Source of the DNA: Agapetus fuscipes
Taxonomy: Eukaryota > Arthropoda > Insecta > Trichoptera > Glossosomatidae
Direction: 5' to 3'
Assembly (NCBI GenBank): GCA_951799405.1
Contig: OX637344.1
Location: 7,998,001-8,062,000, forward strand
Length of the DNA: 64,000 nt
Below are positions 1 through 13,100 of this stretch, one piece after another. The stretch's first letter is position 1; each line of letters begins with the position of its first letter. The notes below the pieces were generated by a model. It worked only from the letters and a program-made list of their open reading frames with translations. It did not search any database and was not told where the DNA came from. The translations under genes were made by a program, and so were the position numbers.

Positions 1-469
1 ATAAAATGAAGCTGGCAGCATAATATATTAGTGTTACAAACGCTTGTGCATTATTTTTTCAAAGCTGCATCCGCAGCGGATTCCCAGTTCTTCTGTCATT
101 GGTTTGTAATTTTCTATTAATAATTACCCGAGGTTCATAATATTATAGTACTTATCTTTAGTTTTATATGAGCTTCCATGTGTCGTGGGTATTTTTGACA
201 CTTTGATACGGGTGGGGTACCTATGATGTGGTTTAATGCAATCCCCAAAAATATGACATTTGACACAGGTACTTTTTTTTTCGGAATGAGGAGGTGTTTG
301 ATTTGTCGGAAGACTTCTAGAACAGTGCAATTTTTTTGTAAATAATAAATATCCCTAGTCTATCGTCAGTCACAGGTAGAAATATTTATTTGGTAGTACG
401 TTCTCCCTCAAATAACATGTACTCGCTGTGGTAGCTAAAACTCAAGTACAAATAAAGTTAATGGAGAGA
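1..469. other. Lar intron sequence, no feature seen
   Basis: This is the stretch upstream of the first Lar exon visible here, and by position it belongs to the preceding Lar intron. It is AT-rich with no coding homology that I recognise on either strand and no clear repeat. Confidence 0.6.
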
Positions 470-480
470 ATCCCGCCCAT

Positions 481-959
481 ACTTTACTTTTACTTTGCGT
501 ATGGCCGGCAAGCACAGCAAATCACTTGCGTCAGAGGCGAAGGTCCAAGCCCTCCATCCACTTCACTGCTCCTGGCGTGGCCTCGTGGAGGTCCTTCAGG
601 CCAGGAGGGTGTCTTCTGATGGGGCACTCCTCCACTATGTGCCGGACAGTCTGGTTCTCCGCCCCACAGTCACATCCTGAAGATGGAGCTAATCCCCATC
701 TATGGAGCAAGAAGTTGCAACGGCCTTGCTCGGTTCGGATCCTATTCAAGGTCGTCCACAGTCCTCTCGCAAGATTAAACCCTGGGACCTTCTGGTGTGG
801 CAGAGTGATCAGCTCGTGGTTTTTAAAGCCTTTCTCCTCCCATATGGACTTCCATTGCAGTGTAGCATCCCTACTTCGATCATCAATTGTCCAGATGGGG
901 TTTCTGGACTTGAGTCGCTTGTTTGGGTGCTGGAAGATATCCTTGAAAGCAGGGAGCAG
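481..959 (-). mobile_element. 5'-truncated non-LTR retrotransposon, C-terminal reverse transcriptase tail
   Basis: Read on the minus strand, an open frame of about 145 codons runs from about 957 to 527. It contains LNRIRTEQGRCNF followed by a cysteine/histidine cluster CDCGAENQTVRHIVEECP, the tail seen at the C terminus of many insect non-LTR reverse transcriptases. The 3' end is a short repeat tail of AAGT-like units at 481-495. The 11 bp sequence ATCCCGCCCAT occurs at 470-480 and again at 960-970, immediately outside the element, and is a perfect target-site duplication. The copy therefore lacks its 5' end, the usual outcome of incomplete target-primed reverse transcription. It is inserted in a Lar intron only 65 bp before an exon, on the opposite strand to the gene. 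Confidence 0.85.
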
Positions 960-1035
960 ATCCCGCCCATCATTCTCTTCAATACAAAAACTACAGTTTC
1001 ATGAAGCGGCACGTGATTTATTTGTTTTTAATCAG

Positions 1036-1186
1036 GTGTTCCATCCCAACCGTCAAATCTTCGCGCCACAGATGTGGGAGAGACTTCTGTCACTCTGCAG
1101 TGGAGCAAACCCTCGCATTCTGGAGAGAACATCGTCAGCTATGAGCTGTACTGGAATGATACGTATGCGCAAGAAAAGCATCACAG
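1036..1186 (+). CDS. Lar: Lar exon a: first half of a fibronectin type III domain
   Basis: The acceptor is TTTTTAATCAG and the donor is AG/GTAAGA. The exon encodes [20 protein letters not shown] and the following [20 protein letters not shown], the A to C strands of a fibronectin type III domain with the conserved Trp. It enters with two bases of a split codon and leaves with two bases (AG) completed by the next exon. Confidence 0.95.
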
Positions 1187-4100
1187 GTAAGAGAGTTTTT
1201 TTTATCAATTGAAATAACTCTCAGAATCGGCTTTGGAAATCGGTAATCTGGGATCCTATTTATGGTTTGCATCTTTTTAACCAATAAGACTTTCTTCCAT
1301 AGATAATTTTATAGGTAGGAAGCTTTCCTTCATAACAAGACGGCCAATATTCGTTTGGATCCACACAAAGGGTATCCGAAGTGATTTCTCGTGTCGCTGT
1401 TTATTTAAAATCCAAATCATTGTTGTCTTGATAGCAAGCTACTATGATTTTACTCTTCACAAGAAATGTGAACCTGTCTCATCGGTTGGAAGGAAATGAA
1501 TTCTCCGCGAGAAGTTTCTCTTCAGATAGAGCCCGTTGTTAGTTATTGGTTACCAATATTCTGTGCTGAAGAGATTTTCAGGCTTGTAAAGCATGTACAA
1601 TGATTGGATTCACTTTAAATTTCGATTAATCAGTAGTTAATTGATTTGTAGTCAATTTAGTTATTTTGTGAGCATTTTTGTGTCAATCACACCTCAAACC
1701 TTTTTGCAAGCTTAAACTAGCAATGCTATGAAAAGGTTGTATTAATTGAGAGTTTTGAAATGATTCAGACGGATCCCCATCTCGGAAAGCTACACTCTGA
1801 GTGGTCTCTACCCCAACACTCTGTACTACGTGTGGCTGGCAGCGAGATCTCAGAGAGGGGAAGGAGCCAACACTCCTCCAGTTCCTGTGAGAACGAAGCA
1901 GTACGGTAAGGACTACAAAACACATCTGCTCTAGGACACAGGACGCTGGATCAGAGGGTGACAGAAACAAGCAACCAACAGACATCAAACCATCAGCAAT
2001 CGGCTTAGAACAACAGAAATACTAACACAAAGCTTTTGCCATTGCAATGACCAAGAGTCATGAAAAGGCACCACTATTAAGCTCAAAATATATGCTTTGG
2101 GCTTTGCTTTATAACCTTTACAAGGTTAACCAAATCATGTACAAATAATTGCTAAAAGAATCATACTAACATGGTTGATAAAAAGCTTTGCAATCATCAA
2201 ATGGATCTAACTTTTCGAAAAACAAAAGCTTGGACCAAGAATTCAAATACAAGCCTACATTTAAAAATTGCTTCAAATCCATAAATTGCTTCTTTACCAT
2301 CATGTGTGACGAAAAAACTGAAGGGGAAGATTTTTTTATCAAGTACTTAATGTAATCGAAATCATGTTTTGCGAAGGCTTTTGAAATCTAGGAATGCTAG
2401 TCGGTATTTAAATAAAAATAATCTTTCTATATTCCTTGTATTGGCGGGGCCTCAGCTAATACATTTGATACGTGTTACTCTGGAGGGGAGCGCCACACCT
2501 ACTGCTACTCAACTGCGTTGCAGTGCAACGTCGCCAAATATATTTAACGATAGATTGTACCTTATACATTATATGTTTCATCAAGAGATCGTATTTGAAT
2601 AAATGATCTGTAAAACAATCTCGATCGGTTCGTTCTTTTGAGAGCGGACCCAAAATAAATTTACTGTTCAAATGCAATTGAGATCGTCCGAGATATTTCA
2701 TGGGACGCATGATATTAAGTTAGACCTCAAGTTTCCGTGCCGTTACATTCGATGTATTGAATGTCTGGTGGGTTGGCAGTCCCTCTGCAAATGTATGTAA
2801 ATCTGATGTCATCCTTTGGGGGGAGGCAGCGTACAAGAGAAAATATTACGTCAAACCCGAGTCCCCGAGGAGCGCCGGGAAATGCCGAAGAGAGCCGAGC
2901 GACTCCAAAACTTGAGACATTCCTGTCGTAAAGCTTTTTGGGAAAATGTCAACTTCAATTTTGCGAATACGCTCTCTCCTGTAACCAATAATGTGAAATA
3001 TTTTATACAATGTTTTCTTCAAACAAATAACCATTAGATGCTTGTGTTACAAACATGATTCGATTACTCAAAGTATCTGATTACAGCCTTTTGAATCTAT
3101 AGCAAACAAAATATGAAAAGAACTTGGGGAAAAACTCCCACAAAATACAAACTTTAGATCCATGGGTAGCCCAGGTTACATAAGGTGACGTACACTTTTA
3201 ATTCCATATTTTCTGTCACCAGCACCGAGTATTTACAATTACAATAGAACTGCACCACCAAAGCTTTCCAACACCAAATTGTCGTAATATTTTGGCCCGC
3301 CACTGTTTTTGTCATATGAAGTTTTTGTGCTCTTAAAAAATAATTGTTACAATGAATGGCAATTTTTAAATTATTTATAATTTTTTTACCTAATAACAAA
3401 AAATGTGCGTTTTTTAATTGTTGATTTTCTTGTTTCAGTGAAAAAAATTGTTAACACATTCCTTAAACAATTTATTAATGTCATCGAATTGTAGCAGTTA
3501 TTTTTGGATTTTTTGTAGTAGATAGATAATTCCAAGATATATTACATTTTCAAAGGCTCCGTAAGCTGGCAGTTAGTAAGATATTTGTATTTTTGCTGAG
3601 AGCTATCATATCACAAGCTTGTACAACTTACCAACACAATATTGAATATTTTACCAAAATTTTGCCACGTGTTGATATTTTATGCATCGAGGTTGAAAAT
3701 AACAGCGAATCCCCCAAACCGAAGAAAAAGAAAATATATTTATTTATCTTTGATATTTGCTAGGATAACAATACAATTTTAGGGATTTTAATACATAATA
3801 CAATATTATATTTATGATATTTCTCCATAATAATACAACATATTACTCTATTACAGATTTGTGTGAAGGATGGATGGATTTTTTTTGCATGTTTTTATGT
3901 TCATAAATCTTAGATAATAAATATTTTTATTATCATAGGAATGTCTTTGATATAATTGTGTACTTGTTTTTTTATATTTTTGATTACTCTGGCAAGTGAT
4001 ATTTTTGTTTGAAAGCACACCGCACCTTTCAGTTGGTTTTAGTTAATTTATTTTTATTTTCCATATGCATTCAGTGACTGCACTCAATGCCATGTCTAAC

Positions 4101-7100
4101 GCAATAAAATCTCTTCCAGGAAAACTAATTTTATTTTTTGAAAATATTTTCATTCCCACCAAATTATTGGACGGGCTCGTCTCGTTTTAATGAATTGGTG
4201 TTTGATATTTGGTTTATATGATTTCCACCAGCTGTACCGACTGTGGGAAAATGGTGTTTTACAGTCTATTGGGAACGTAGTTGAATTTTTTTTCCATGTG
4301 CCACAAACAAACCCAATCAATCAAAACGAAAATATTGTAAAAAAAGCAAAAATCTACCATCTCAATTTGGCATTCGTAACGAATCTGTACATTTTTTATT
4401 TCAAAACATAATTATTTTTACGTACTGAACTTCGCTTACATTTTAATGAGAATGTACTTTCTGTATTTTCCAATTATTTTGGTAAATGCGTTTTTTACAA
4501 TAAAATTTGCGATTCGACAATGTTTGAATGATTTTATTATATTGTAAAATACAATACTTAATTTTTTCATGTTTTGAATTTGCATAACATGTTACAATAC
4601 ATTTTGAGACGATTTTGTAATCGAAAAATTAAATCAGGCTTTTTAAAGTTTGTGTATTCACACAGTGAAAATTCATTTTTATAAGAAATTATAAAAATTT
4701 ATAAAAAAACACAGAGTTTTATTTTTAAATTAAATCATAATATTCAGAATTGCCCTGATCGCAGGTCTGCCTTCTTTATCTGTGAAAAGAATTTTTGTAG
4801 TTTGAAGTGTCATGTTTTTGTCAATTATTATATTGAAAATGGTGTGTTGCCCTCCGAAAGCGCTTGACATATTAAACTGTACCTACTCATGAAAAAAAAG
4901 GAAATATCAATTTACATAATATGTTAAGATTTTCGGTCGTTCTAAATGTCCCAAGCATTGTCGATTCGTGTTGTTAACCGTTTGGTGGCCAAACCAGTTC
5001 CCGGCGCGCCGCCCCGCAACGTCACGGGCGAGGCCGTGTCTCCGACCGCGGTCAGGATTACTTGGAATCCGCCGCCTGCCGAGAGGAGCAACGGCCGCAT
5101 CGTCTACTACAAGCTCAACTTCGTGGAGGCGGGTCGGTCGGACAGTGACGCGACCACCATCACGCTGAACGGCACTTCCTTCGTCCTGGACGAGTTGAAG
5201 AGGTGGACGGAGTACAGGGCCTGGGTGCTGGCGGGGACATCCGTGGGTGATGGACCGCCCAGCTACCCCATCACTGTGAGGACCCATGAAGACGGTACGT
5301 TTACATTGTCAAACCTCATCACACAAAACATGTCATCTTTAATTTTTGTTTCACTTAAAAAAACTTTTTCGGCCACACTCACTTGTAAAGGGACGTTTTC
5401 AGATGCATTTGATTCTGCCCGGATGTTCTGGATTGCAAACTATGTGAGAGCTTTCAAATGCTAATTTTGTTTAGTAAACTCTACGGTTGATTTGTAATGT
5501 AAAATAATCATAAACATTTAAAGTGTGATATGAAAGTTATTCATGATAACAGATTTTGATAAATTTTCACTTAAAGTCTATATTGTTTACAAGGTGGATA
5601 CGATTTGTAGCCGAAAAAACTTTTTATGTCATGAAGAAAGATGTGTATTGATTCTTAGATCACTTATTTAAAGAAAACATGTACGATTTTTGAGTTTCTC
5701 ATTTTTTTTGTTGGGATGTAAAAAATCTCATTTTCTTTAATCTGTTATTATGTAAGGACTGTCAGAGCAATCTTATTTAGAAAATTTCATATTTCTAAAA
5801 CTAAAATCTCAATTAGTATGTGATATTCAGCATCTTTTTATGTTTCATTTACATCTTCAGTTTTTTTTCCATTTTTTTTGTTAACAACAGTGAATCTATA
5901 CAAATCTTTTAAATTACCCAAAATGAAAATGATTCGAGAAGAACTATTGTTTAAATTCTAGAAATTAAGTTTTTTTTTAAATTTTGATAAGCAGAATTCT
6001 AAGGAATAAAAGAAATTTCGTTTTGGGTTATCTCATGATCCCAGCTACGATTTCTTATTTTGTAAAATAAAAAAGATTTGTATTCAAATAAAACATAAAT
6101 AAATTTCTAGCTTACAAAAAATGTATTTGTGATACGTTTTGAAAAAAAAATAGTAAGAAATCGTAGCTCTTTTAATTTTTTGGTTTATTCATGTCATCAT
6201 TACTTTTAAAATGCTTAAGATATTCTTTGGAGGAAATGTATATTTCGAATGAGAAAGAATAAAAATATTTTTCCAAATCTAATACTTAAATTATATGTTT
6301 CGACTAACATTTTGGTGAAGGTATACAACATTTTTTTATTAATGAAGTAAATAATATTGAAGTACTTAATATTGGAAAATTTAACAAAATTTAAAGTTTC
6401 ACTGTCTTATAATTACTCTCATATTTTTTTGATATGGGTATGGAATCTTTTTAAAGGTATGTTTCTAAGTTTAAAAAAATATCAATCAATATTTTTAAAA
6501 TGGAAAGACCAAAGTCACCACCATCCAAGATATTCCCAACCTATTTTCATCTTACCTATTTTTTGTCAACAAAATTATAATTAGTAGAAATAACTTCACT
6601 TTCCGTATAACCCTTATACTAATCTACGAATGTATTTTCTTCTTCCCACTAAGCCATAACAGGAAATGTTTAATGCAGAGGTTTATCTAAAGAGTTTATA
6701 TCTTTGCTTGTAAGTCTGTATCAGTAACAACAACTAACAATGTCTGTGGAAAATCATCACTCAAAGAGACATCTCTTATTGATCGATTAGTTTTTCATCT
6801 CCTCACAGCTGTTGTTATGTTAAGTTGATTAATATTTAACCCATGATTATGTTCACGATCACATGTAATGATTTGTTTTTGAGCTGACACTTTTTTGGCT
6901 CCGTACTAATCAATTGTTGACTTATTTCATTATTGGCACTCACTGACTTGCAACTTTATATGCACAGTATTGGATTGTCGACGGCACCGTTTATCTTGAG
7001 TTGACGCACAGTTTTATCAGTATTTAGTCTAAAAGATGTTTGCATGCATCACAACTTCCCAAACAACTACAAACACCCCCCTGCTCCCCACACTTCCAAC

Positions 7101-10100
7101 CCCCTACCCTCGTCCTCGAACACCTCGGCGGTCTATTTTTGAGGCCGTACGAAAAACTTACGAACGAAATTTTGAACACTTGGCTGAATCTGCAGATATC
7201 GCAGCTCCAATCTTTTTAAAATCTTGGCATCATCAGCAATTGATCAAAATTTCATTTCAATATTTGTTCATGTAATAGAAATAATGAAATGCTTAACAAA
7301 GGCATCGTTTATTATATCAATTACTTGTTCAGATTGTCGCCCGTATGTTTTCGTATTTTCTCCAAAAATGTATCACCTGGCACAGTAGGGTATGCAGCAC
7401 CATGTTGATTGATATAGCACCTAATACGCACTTTGTGTAATATGTTACACTTTCTGCACTTTATGATGTATGCGAGGACGAATGACTGCTCACTGTGAAG
7501 AAAGTTAGGCAAGGTGATGTCTGCAAGGTCGCGCAAAAGGGTTCTGGATGAAAGCGCTGGGCGAAAAGCTAGGCCGCCCAAAAGCCATCTCATGTGGAAC
7601 ACACACATCGGTCTCCTCTTCGCAACATAAATTTGACTTTTTATTGTGGCATACCAATCAACCAGCTGGTTGTTTAAAATGATTAGATACAATTTAAAAA
7701 TCCAGTCAGAAAGTATTTGCATACAAACCAATTTTAATGGTGGAGTTGTTCAAAAGTTGTAAACAAGAAATATGAATTAAATTTCAGATTTTTTTGTCAG
7801 CTTAATTTAAACTTTTGCTGTATGAATTTAACAAGGACACTAAATTTGCGATAGTATACAAATATTCGAAGATATTCGACATGTACAACATGTGCACAAC
7901 AATTTTGGGGAGGAGTCGATGTCTGTGTTGGTCCACATGCCCTCAGTGCTCACTCAGCCACACGCCACACGCAGAACGCTTACTCGGCGGTGTAACAGTA
8001 ACAGCCACACACTACATGGGGCTCGGGCCAACATTTGAATACCAATACCCCTCTATGAGACCTCCGCCCCTAACGCGATAGGAACACACCCCCCCGGTCC
8101 CGAAGATTTGACCCTCCGCTCTCCACACAGTCATGTACGTATCAACAGGGCTGACCAACAGTCCAGTCACTTCATAACTGAGATAGACACACCACCTCGG
8201 CACACCAAGTCGGTCACAGGTAAAATGGACGCGGGAAGTTGGAATCTAAGTCTTGCAAGGCTTCAGGAATTTACTGAAAACGCCTTTTTCAACAATTGAA
8301 GTTGATTTCCAAATTGTTTCAGTTGATGGATGTTTATTGAAACAAAATATTTAACTCTTTTGAAGACGTGTTTTCAATTTTTGTTTGTTTTTCTATTTAT
8401 GTTTGTAAATACTTAACCATAAAACACGATAAAACAGGAGAAATTATAACATTTACTTAGAATAACTTGTAGGATTAGCTGTGTACATATGTTAGGACTA
8501 GCCTTTTGAAGATTCCAACTTGACCGTTTCTTATTTTACCAGCTACCTTCATTGTGAACTTGCAGTCGGCAGCCTTAACATCCTCAGTTGTGAACTGGCT
8601 CTGCTCGATGTGTTCACTCTTTACTCTCTCTATCTCTATAAAAATAGTTTACTCTTACATTATACTCCTCCTACTCTTCACCTCTCTGTACAAAGTCTCT
8701 TCACTTCTCTCTGTCACTCTCTATCTCTCTATCGATCTATCGCCTTCTTCCTCTGTCTTTTTTTTCTCTTAAATACCTCGATGCATGTCTCTTAGCTGTT
8801 TTGTATGATACATGACGCCACATGTGGTTTAAATTCAACACCGAATAATTTGTATTATATTTGATCGGTCACAAAGCCACATTTGGTAAAAAGAACTTGT
8901 AAAATATTAATATTGATAATCGTATAATACATGACCATTCCGGATAGCCACATATTGTATAATACCTGGCCCCTTGCTGCAGCTGTGTAATATTTTATTA
9001 TAAGTATTTATTTTTGTATTAACATTTCCCTCCTGTTTATACATGATACAATCCATAGTCCGCCACATATTGTATGATACATGACCACTCCGGATAGCCA
9101 CATATTGTATGATACACACAGTCCACCTGCCACATGTGGCCATAAAGCGCCTCACATCTTGTATGATACACCACCAGGGAAGATCCACATGAGCCGGTAA
9201 CACCACTGCCGCCGTAAGCTAGCTCACACAACCACAGAAACAGCCACAGTCACAGACCAGACCAGACTTGTGAGCGTTACGCCATCTGGGAAGATTTACC
9301 TGCTGGCCAAACAGTCTCTGATCACCCCATCCTCGGTTCATTGCTTTTGTCACGAATTTCCTTCATTAAATTATTTTGCCTTCGAGCGGTTTATGCTTTT
9401 GGACCTAACTTGCCCCCTGCTTTCCACCGGGTCACATCTTCCGTTGGCGTAACCTCCCCAGTCTCTGAGTTCAGCTCTCACTTTACTCTGATCCACCACC
9501 TAGTGCCGTCCGATGCTCACAAACTGATTCGCGCCCTCTGTAAAATAACGGTCCTCGATTCACGGACGGAATCAATACATGTGTGAGTGAGACGCCAAAT
9601 CTCCGCTCGACCCCAAATGTAACCTCCGCCCCGATGTGGTCAAAAACTTCAATGCGATTTTTCTTTTTTTCTCTCTCTCTCTCTCTGTGACTAAAATTGG
9701 CTCGCTGTGGTAACTACCCTCGTACAGCCGTCAAGAGTAAGTATGAACCATTCAATTATTGCATTTCTATGTGCTCGTATATAACCCCGCTTCTCTAGTC
9801 ATTAAGTCTGTAGATAGTTTGGCATTTTTAGTGATTAACTATTGTTTACACTTATGTTTGAGCTCTCTAACCTGATGTGACTAATATTATGTTTGAAGGT
9901 TGGTGGAAAAGTAACAAAGCATCATTTTACTCTAAAATTTACGAATTTCTAAACCTTGAGTAATTGAAATCTTAAAATAATACCATCAAAACTATCACTC
10001 ATTTGTGGATTTATAAAAAATGATACTTTGTTACTTTGGCATTATTAATATTTAACATTTTGTTCCACTCTTATGTTACTTCATTTCTCTAGGAACCTGT

Positions 10101-13100
10101 AACATTTTTCTTTCAGTCTATGATTAGTCTTTTCTTACAATGCTGAATGTTTCTTTCACTAACTGTCAATTTATAACCAAAAACTTTATTTTATTTTATG
10201 TATATGTACCAATGTAAATTTTACGCATTTTTGTACATTACCAATAACCCAACTGGATTCCCCAGGTAACTATGGATGTTTTTAATTAATTTCCAAAAAA
10301 AAAATATTCAGCAAGTCGGGAGTTCCCCTAGGGGCTCCCTGGTTTATTTAGCTTTATTATGTTTTCAATGTGTTGGTATTCAAATGTCAGCGTGAGACTG
10401 GCTGAGGGCGGCGCCCTACTGGCTCACTCAGTAAAGGCGCAAAGCTGACTCGCCCTTCCGCTCCGCTCAAACTCACGGCGTGCTTTCATTGATCAACTTG
10501 CATTGCTCAAAAAACTGAATCCATGATTTTTACTGAATTTCAATTTTAAATACCGTTTCCAATATAAAATCAAATTTATTTTAAGTGTCACAAACCTTTT
10601 TGTCTCTTTTTTATTTATACTTGTGGATACAGTCAGTTTAAAAAATCTTTAAAATATTTTTTCATGATCTAAAATGTAATACATACTTTTTTCTGAGAAA
10701 AACAATTTGCAAAATGAATGCACATGTTAGTCTTGAGTCGAGCCGTTGAATACAACATACTCATGCCATTGTCTACTTACAGTGCCTGGTGAACCTCAAG
10801 AAGTCAGGGTGACTGCCTTAAACTCCACCACTCTCCACGTTACTTGGAAGCCACCGGCTGAAAAAGAGAGGAATGGCATCATCAGAGGGTATCACGTGCA
10901 TGTCCAGGAGACCAAGGAAGAGGTCTGCATGACCTTATGATCACTTTGTTAAAGCATTATTTATTATTGTGCAGGCAGGTGAATACTTACATTATTTTCC
11001 TAACAGAGTAAGAGTCTTCTGAACGAGCCTTTGCGTTTCAACGTGATGGACTCTGCTCCTTTGGAATTGAATGTAACTGGGCTCCAGCCAGATACCAGGT
11101 ACAGCGTCCAAGTGGCAGCTCTAACTAGAAAAGGAGATGGGGATCGCAGTCCGCCTGTCCCAGCCAAAACTCCTGGAGGTGTGCCGAACAGACCTACAGT
11201 TAATCTCAAGTAAGTATTTAGAGCATACTTAACAAACCTCTTTGATGATTTTTGAATAATTTGTATTGTACTAACAGTTCCATTTTTGTCACCAGGGTCT
11301 TAGAAAGAGAACCAATAGTATCAATTGAACTGGAATGGGCAAAACCATCGCAAACGTACGGGGAACTCCAAGGCTACCGATTGAGATACGGTGTTAAGGA
11401 TCAACCACTTAAAGAGGAAAACCTCCCAGGAATAAAAATTACGTCTCATAGAATCAATGACTTGGAACGAGGAGTTGAATACGAATTCAGAGTTGCAGGG
11501 AAAAATAATATAGGAATCGGTCAAGAAACAATCAAATACTGGTTAACCCCGGAAGGACCACCCACTGGTCCACCTACCAACATAAGTCATCATTTTCAAT
11601 CTCCAGATATTGTTTGTATAACGTGGGTTACACCAATTCGCGAACATCGAAACGGTCAAATCATCAAATTTGACATTCAATTCAGTAAAAAGAGTGATCC
11701 ATCAACCATGATTGAACGAACGACAAATTTAACGAAGGCTGTATTTACTAATTTAGAAGAAAATACCGAGTACATCTATCAAATTAAAGCATTCACCAAT
11801 CAAGGCTCAGGCCCTTTTAGTGAAAAGCAATCTGTTCAAACTGATAGAGATATTGGGAGAGCACCAATGTCTGTGAAAGCTGTGGCAACATCAGACTCCA
11901 GTGTGGAAGTTTGGTGGGAACCTGTGCCTTCTAGAACAAAGATTATCGGTTACGTTATATTTTATACGATGACACCTGTTGAAGATCTCGACGAATGGCA
12001 ACAAAAAGATGTTGTAGTGACGGAGTCTGCTGACTTAGTAAACTTAGAAAAGTTTGCTCAATACGCAATTGCTGTCGCGAGCAGAACAGCATCTGGCATA
12101 GGAAGACTTTCAGAAAAGGTTACAGTGAAAGTCAAACCTGAAGATGTTCCTCTGGACTTGCGTGCTCACGATGTCTCAACGCATTCAATGACCCTTTCTT
12201 GGTCTCCTCCTATAAGACTTAACCCTATTAGCTATAAAATATCATTTGATGCAGTAAAAGAGTTTGTTGACTCTCAAGGTATAAGCCAAATGCAAATTAT
12301 TCCCAGAAGAGAAATAATACTCAAACAAAATGTGAGGTCTCATACAATTAATGAACTTTCACCATTTACAACTTATTCAGTAAATGTTAGTGCAGTACCT
12401 AATGATCACCAGTACAGGCCCCCGACGAAAATAACAGTAACATCACAAATGGCAGCTCCTCAACCAATGGTTAAACCTGATTTCTATGGTGTGGTCAACG
12501 GCGAAGAGATTCAAGTAATTCTTCCACAGGCTTCAGAAGAATACGGTCCTATATCGCATTACTACCTGATTATAGTCCCTGAAGATAAATTAAATACCAA
12601 TAAACATCCCGATCAATTCCTCACGGATGACATGATAAATACCAATGGAAAGACTGAAAAAGAAAACGCTCCCTACATCGCTGCTAAGTTTCCTCAGAGA
12701 AATATTCCATACACCTTTCATTTGGGAAGTGGGGATGTTTATGAAGGATTTACCAACCGAAAATTGAATCCACTGAAAAAGTACAGAATATTTGTTCGAT
12801 CAGTTGTCGATACACCACAAAAACATCTGTATACTTCAAGCCCATTCTCAGAATACCTATCTCTAGATATGCGTGAAGTTCCTCCAGGCGAGCCTCCAAG
12901 GAGACCTAACCCAAATATACCCATTGACTCTGATGTGTCTGTTAAAAGTAATACCGAGGAGACCAGCATGTTTTGGGTTATTGGTCCAATAATTGCCGCG
13001 CTTCTTATGTCGATTTGCCTTGTTGCCGTGTTCATAATGAAAAAACGTAGACAACCTTGCAAAACTCCTGATCAAGCTGCCGTTACTAGACCTCTGATGG

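Larger units (their letters stand above)
5295..10782 (+). other. Lar intron (5.5 kb)
   Basis: It is mostly AT-rich, with a possible transposase remnant (7321-7731, minus), a CT-rich tract (8620-8770), a small internal repeat (8925-9165) and a CT microsatellite near 9670-9690. The stretch 9180-9640 is more GC-balanced but I recognise nothing coding in it. A short GC-rich patch at 10390-10480 is also unexplained. Confidence 0.7.

Noticed and set aside
526..1212. Plus-strand open frame of 228 codons overlapping the first Lar exon
   Set aside because: It runs antisense through the retrotransposon fragment and out of frame through the Lar exon. Neither part reads as a protein in this frame.
8100..8225. 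Possible small extra Lar exon ending CACAG/GTAAAA
   Set aside because: The frame between plausible splice sites does not resemble fibronectin or linker sequence, and the phases of the neighbouring exons already join without it.
8620..8770. CT-rich open frames resembling a membrane protein
   Set aside because: Low-complexity CT sequence translates into Ser/Leu-rich strings; no real domain.
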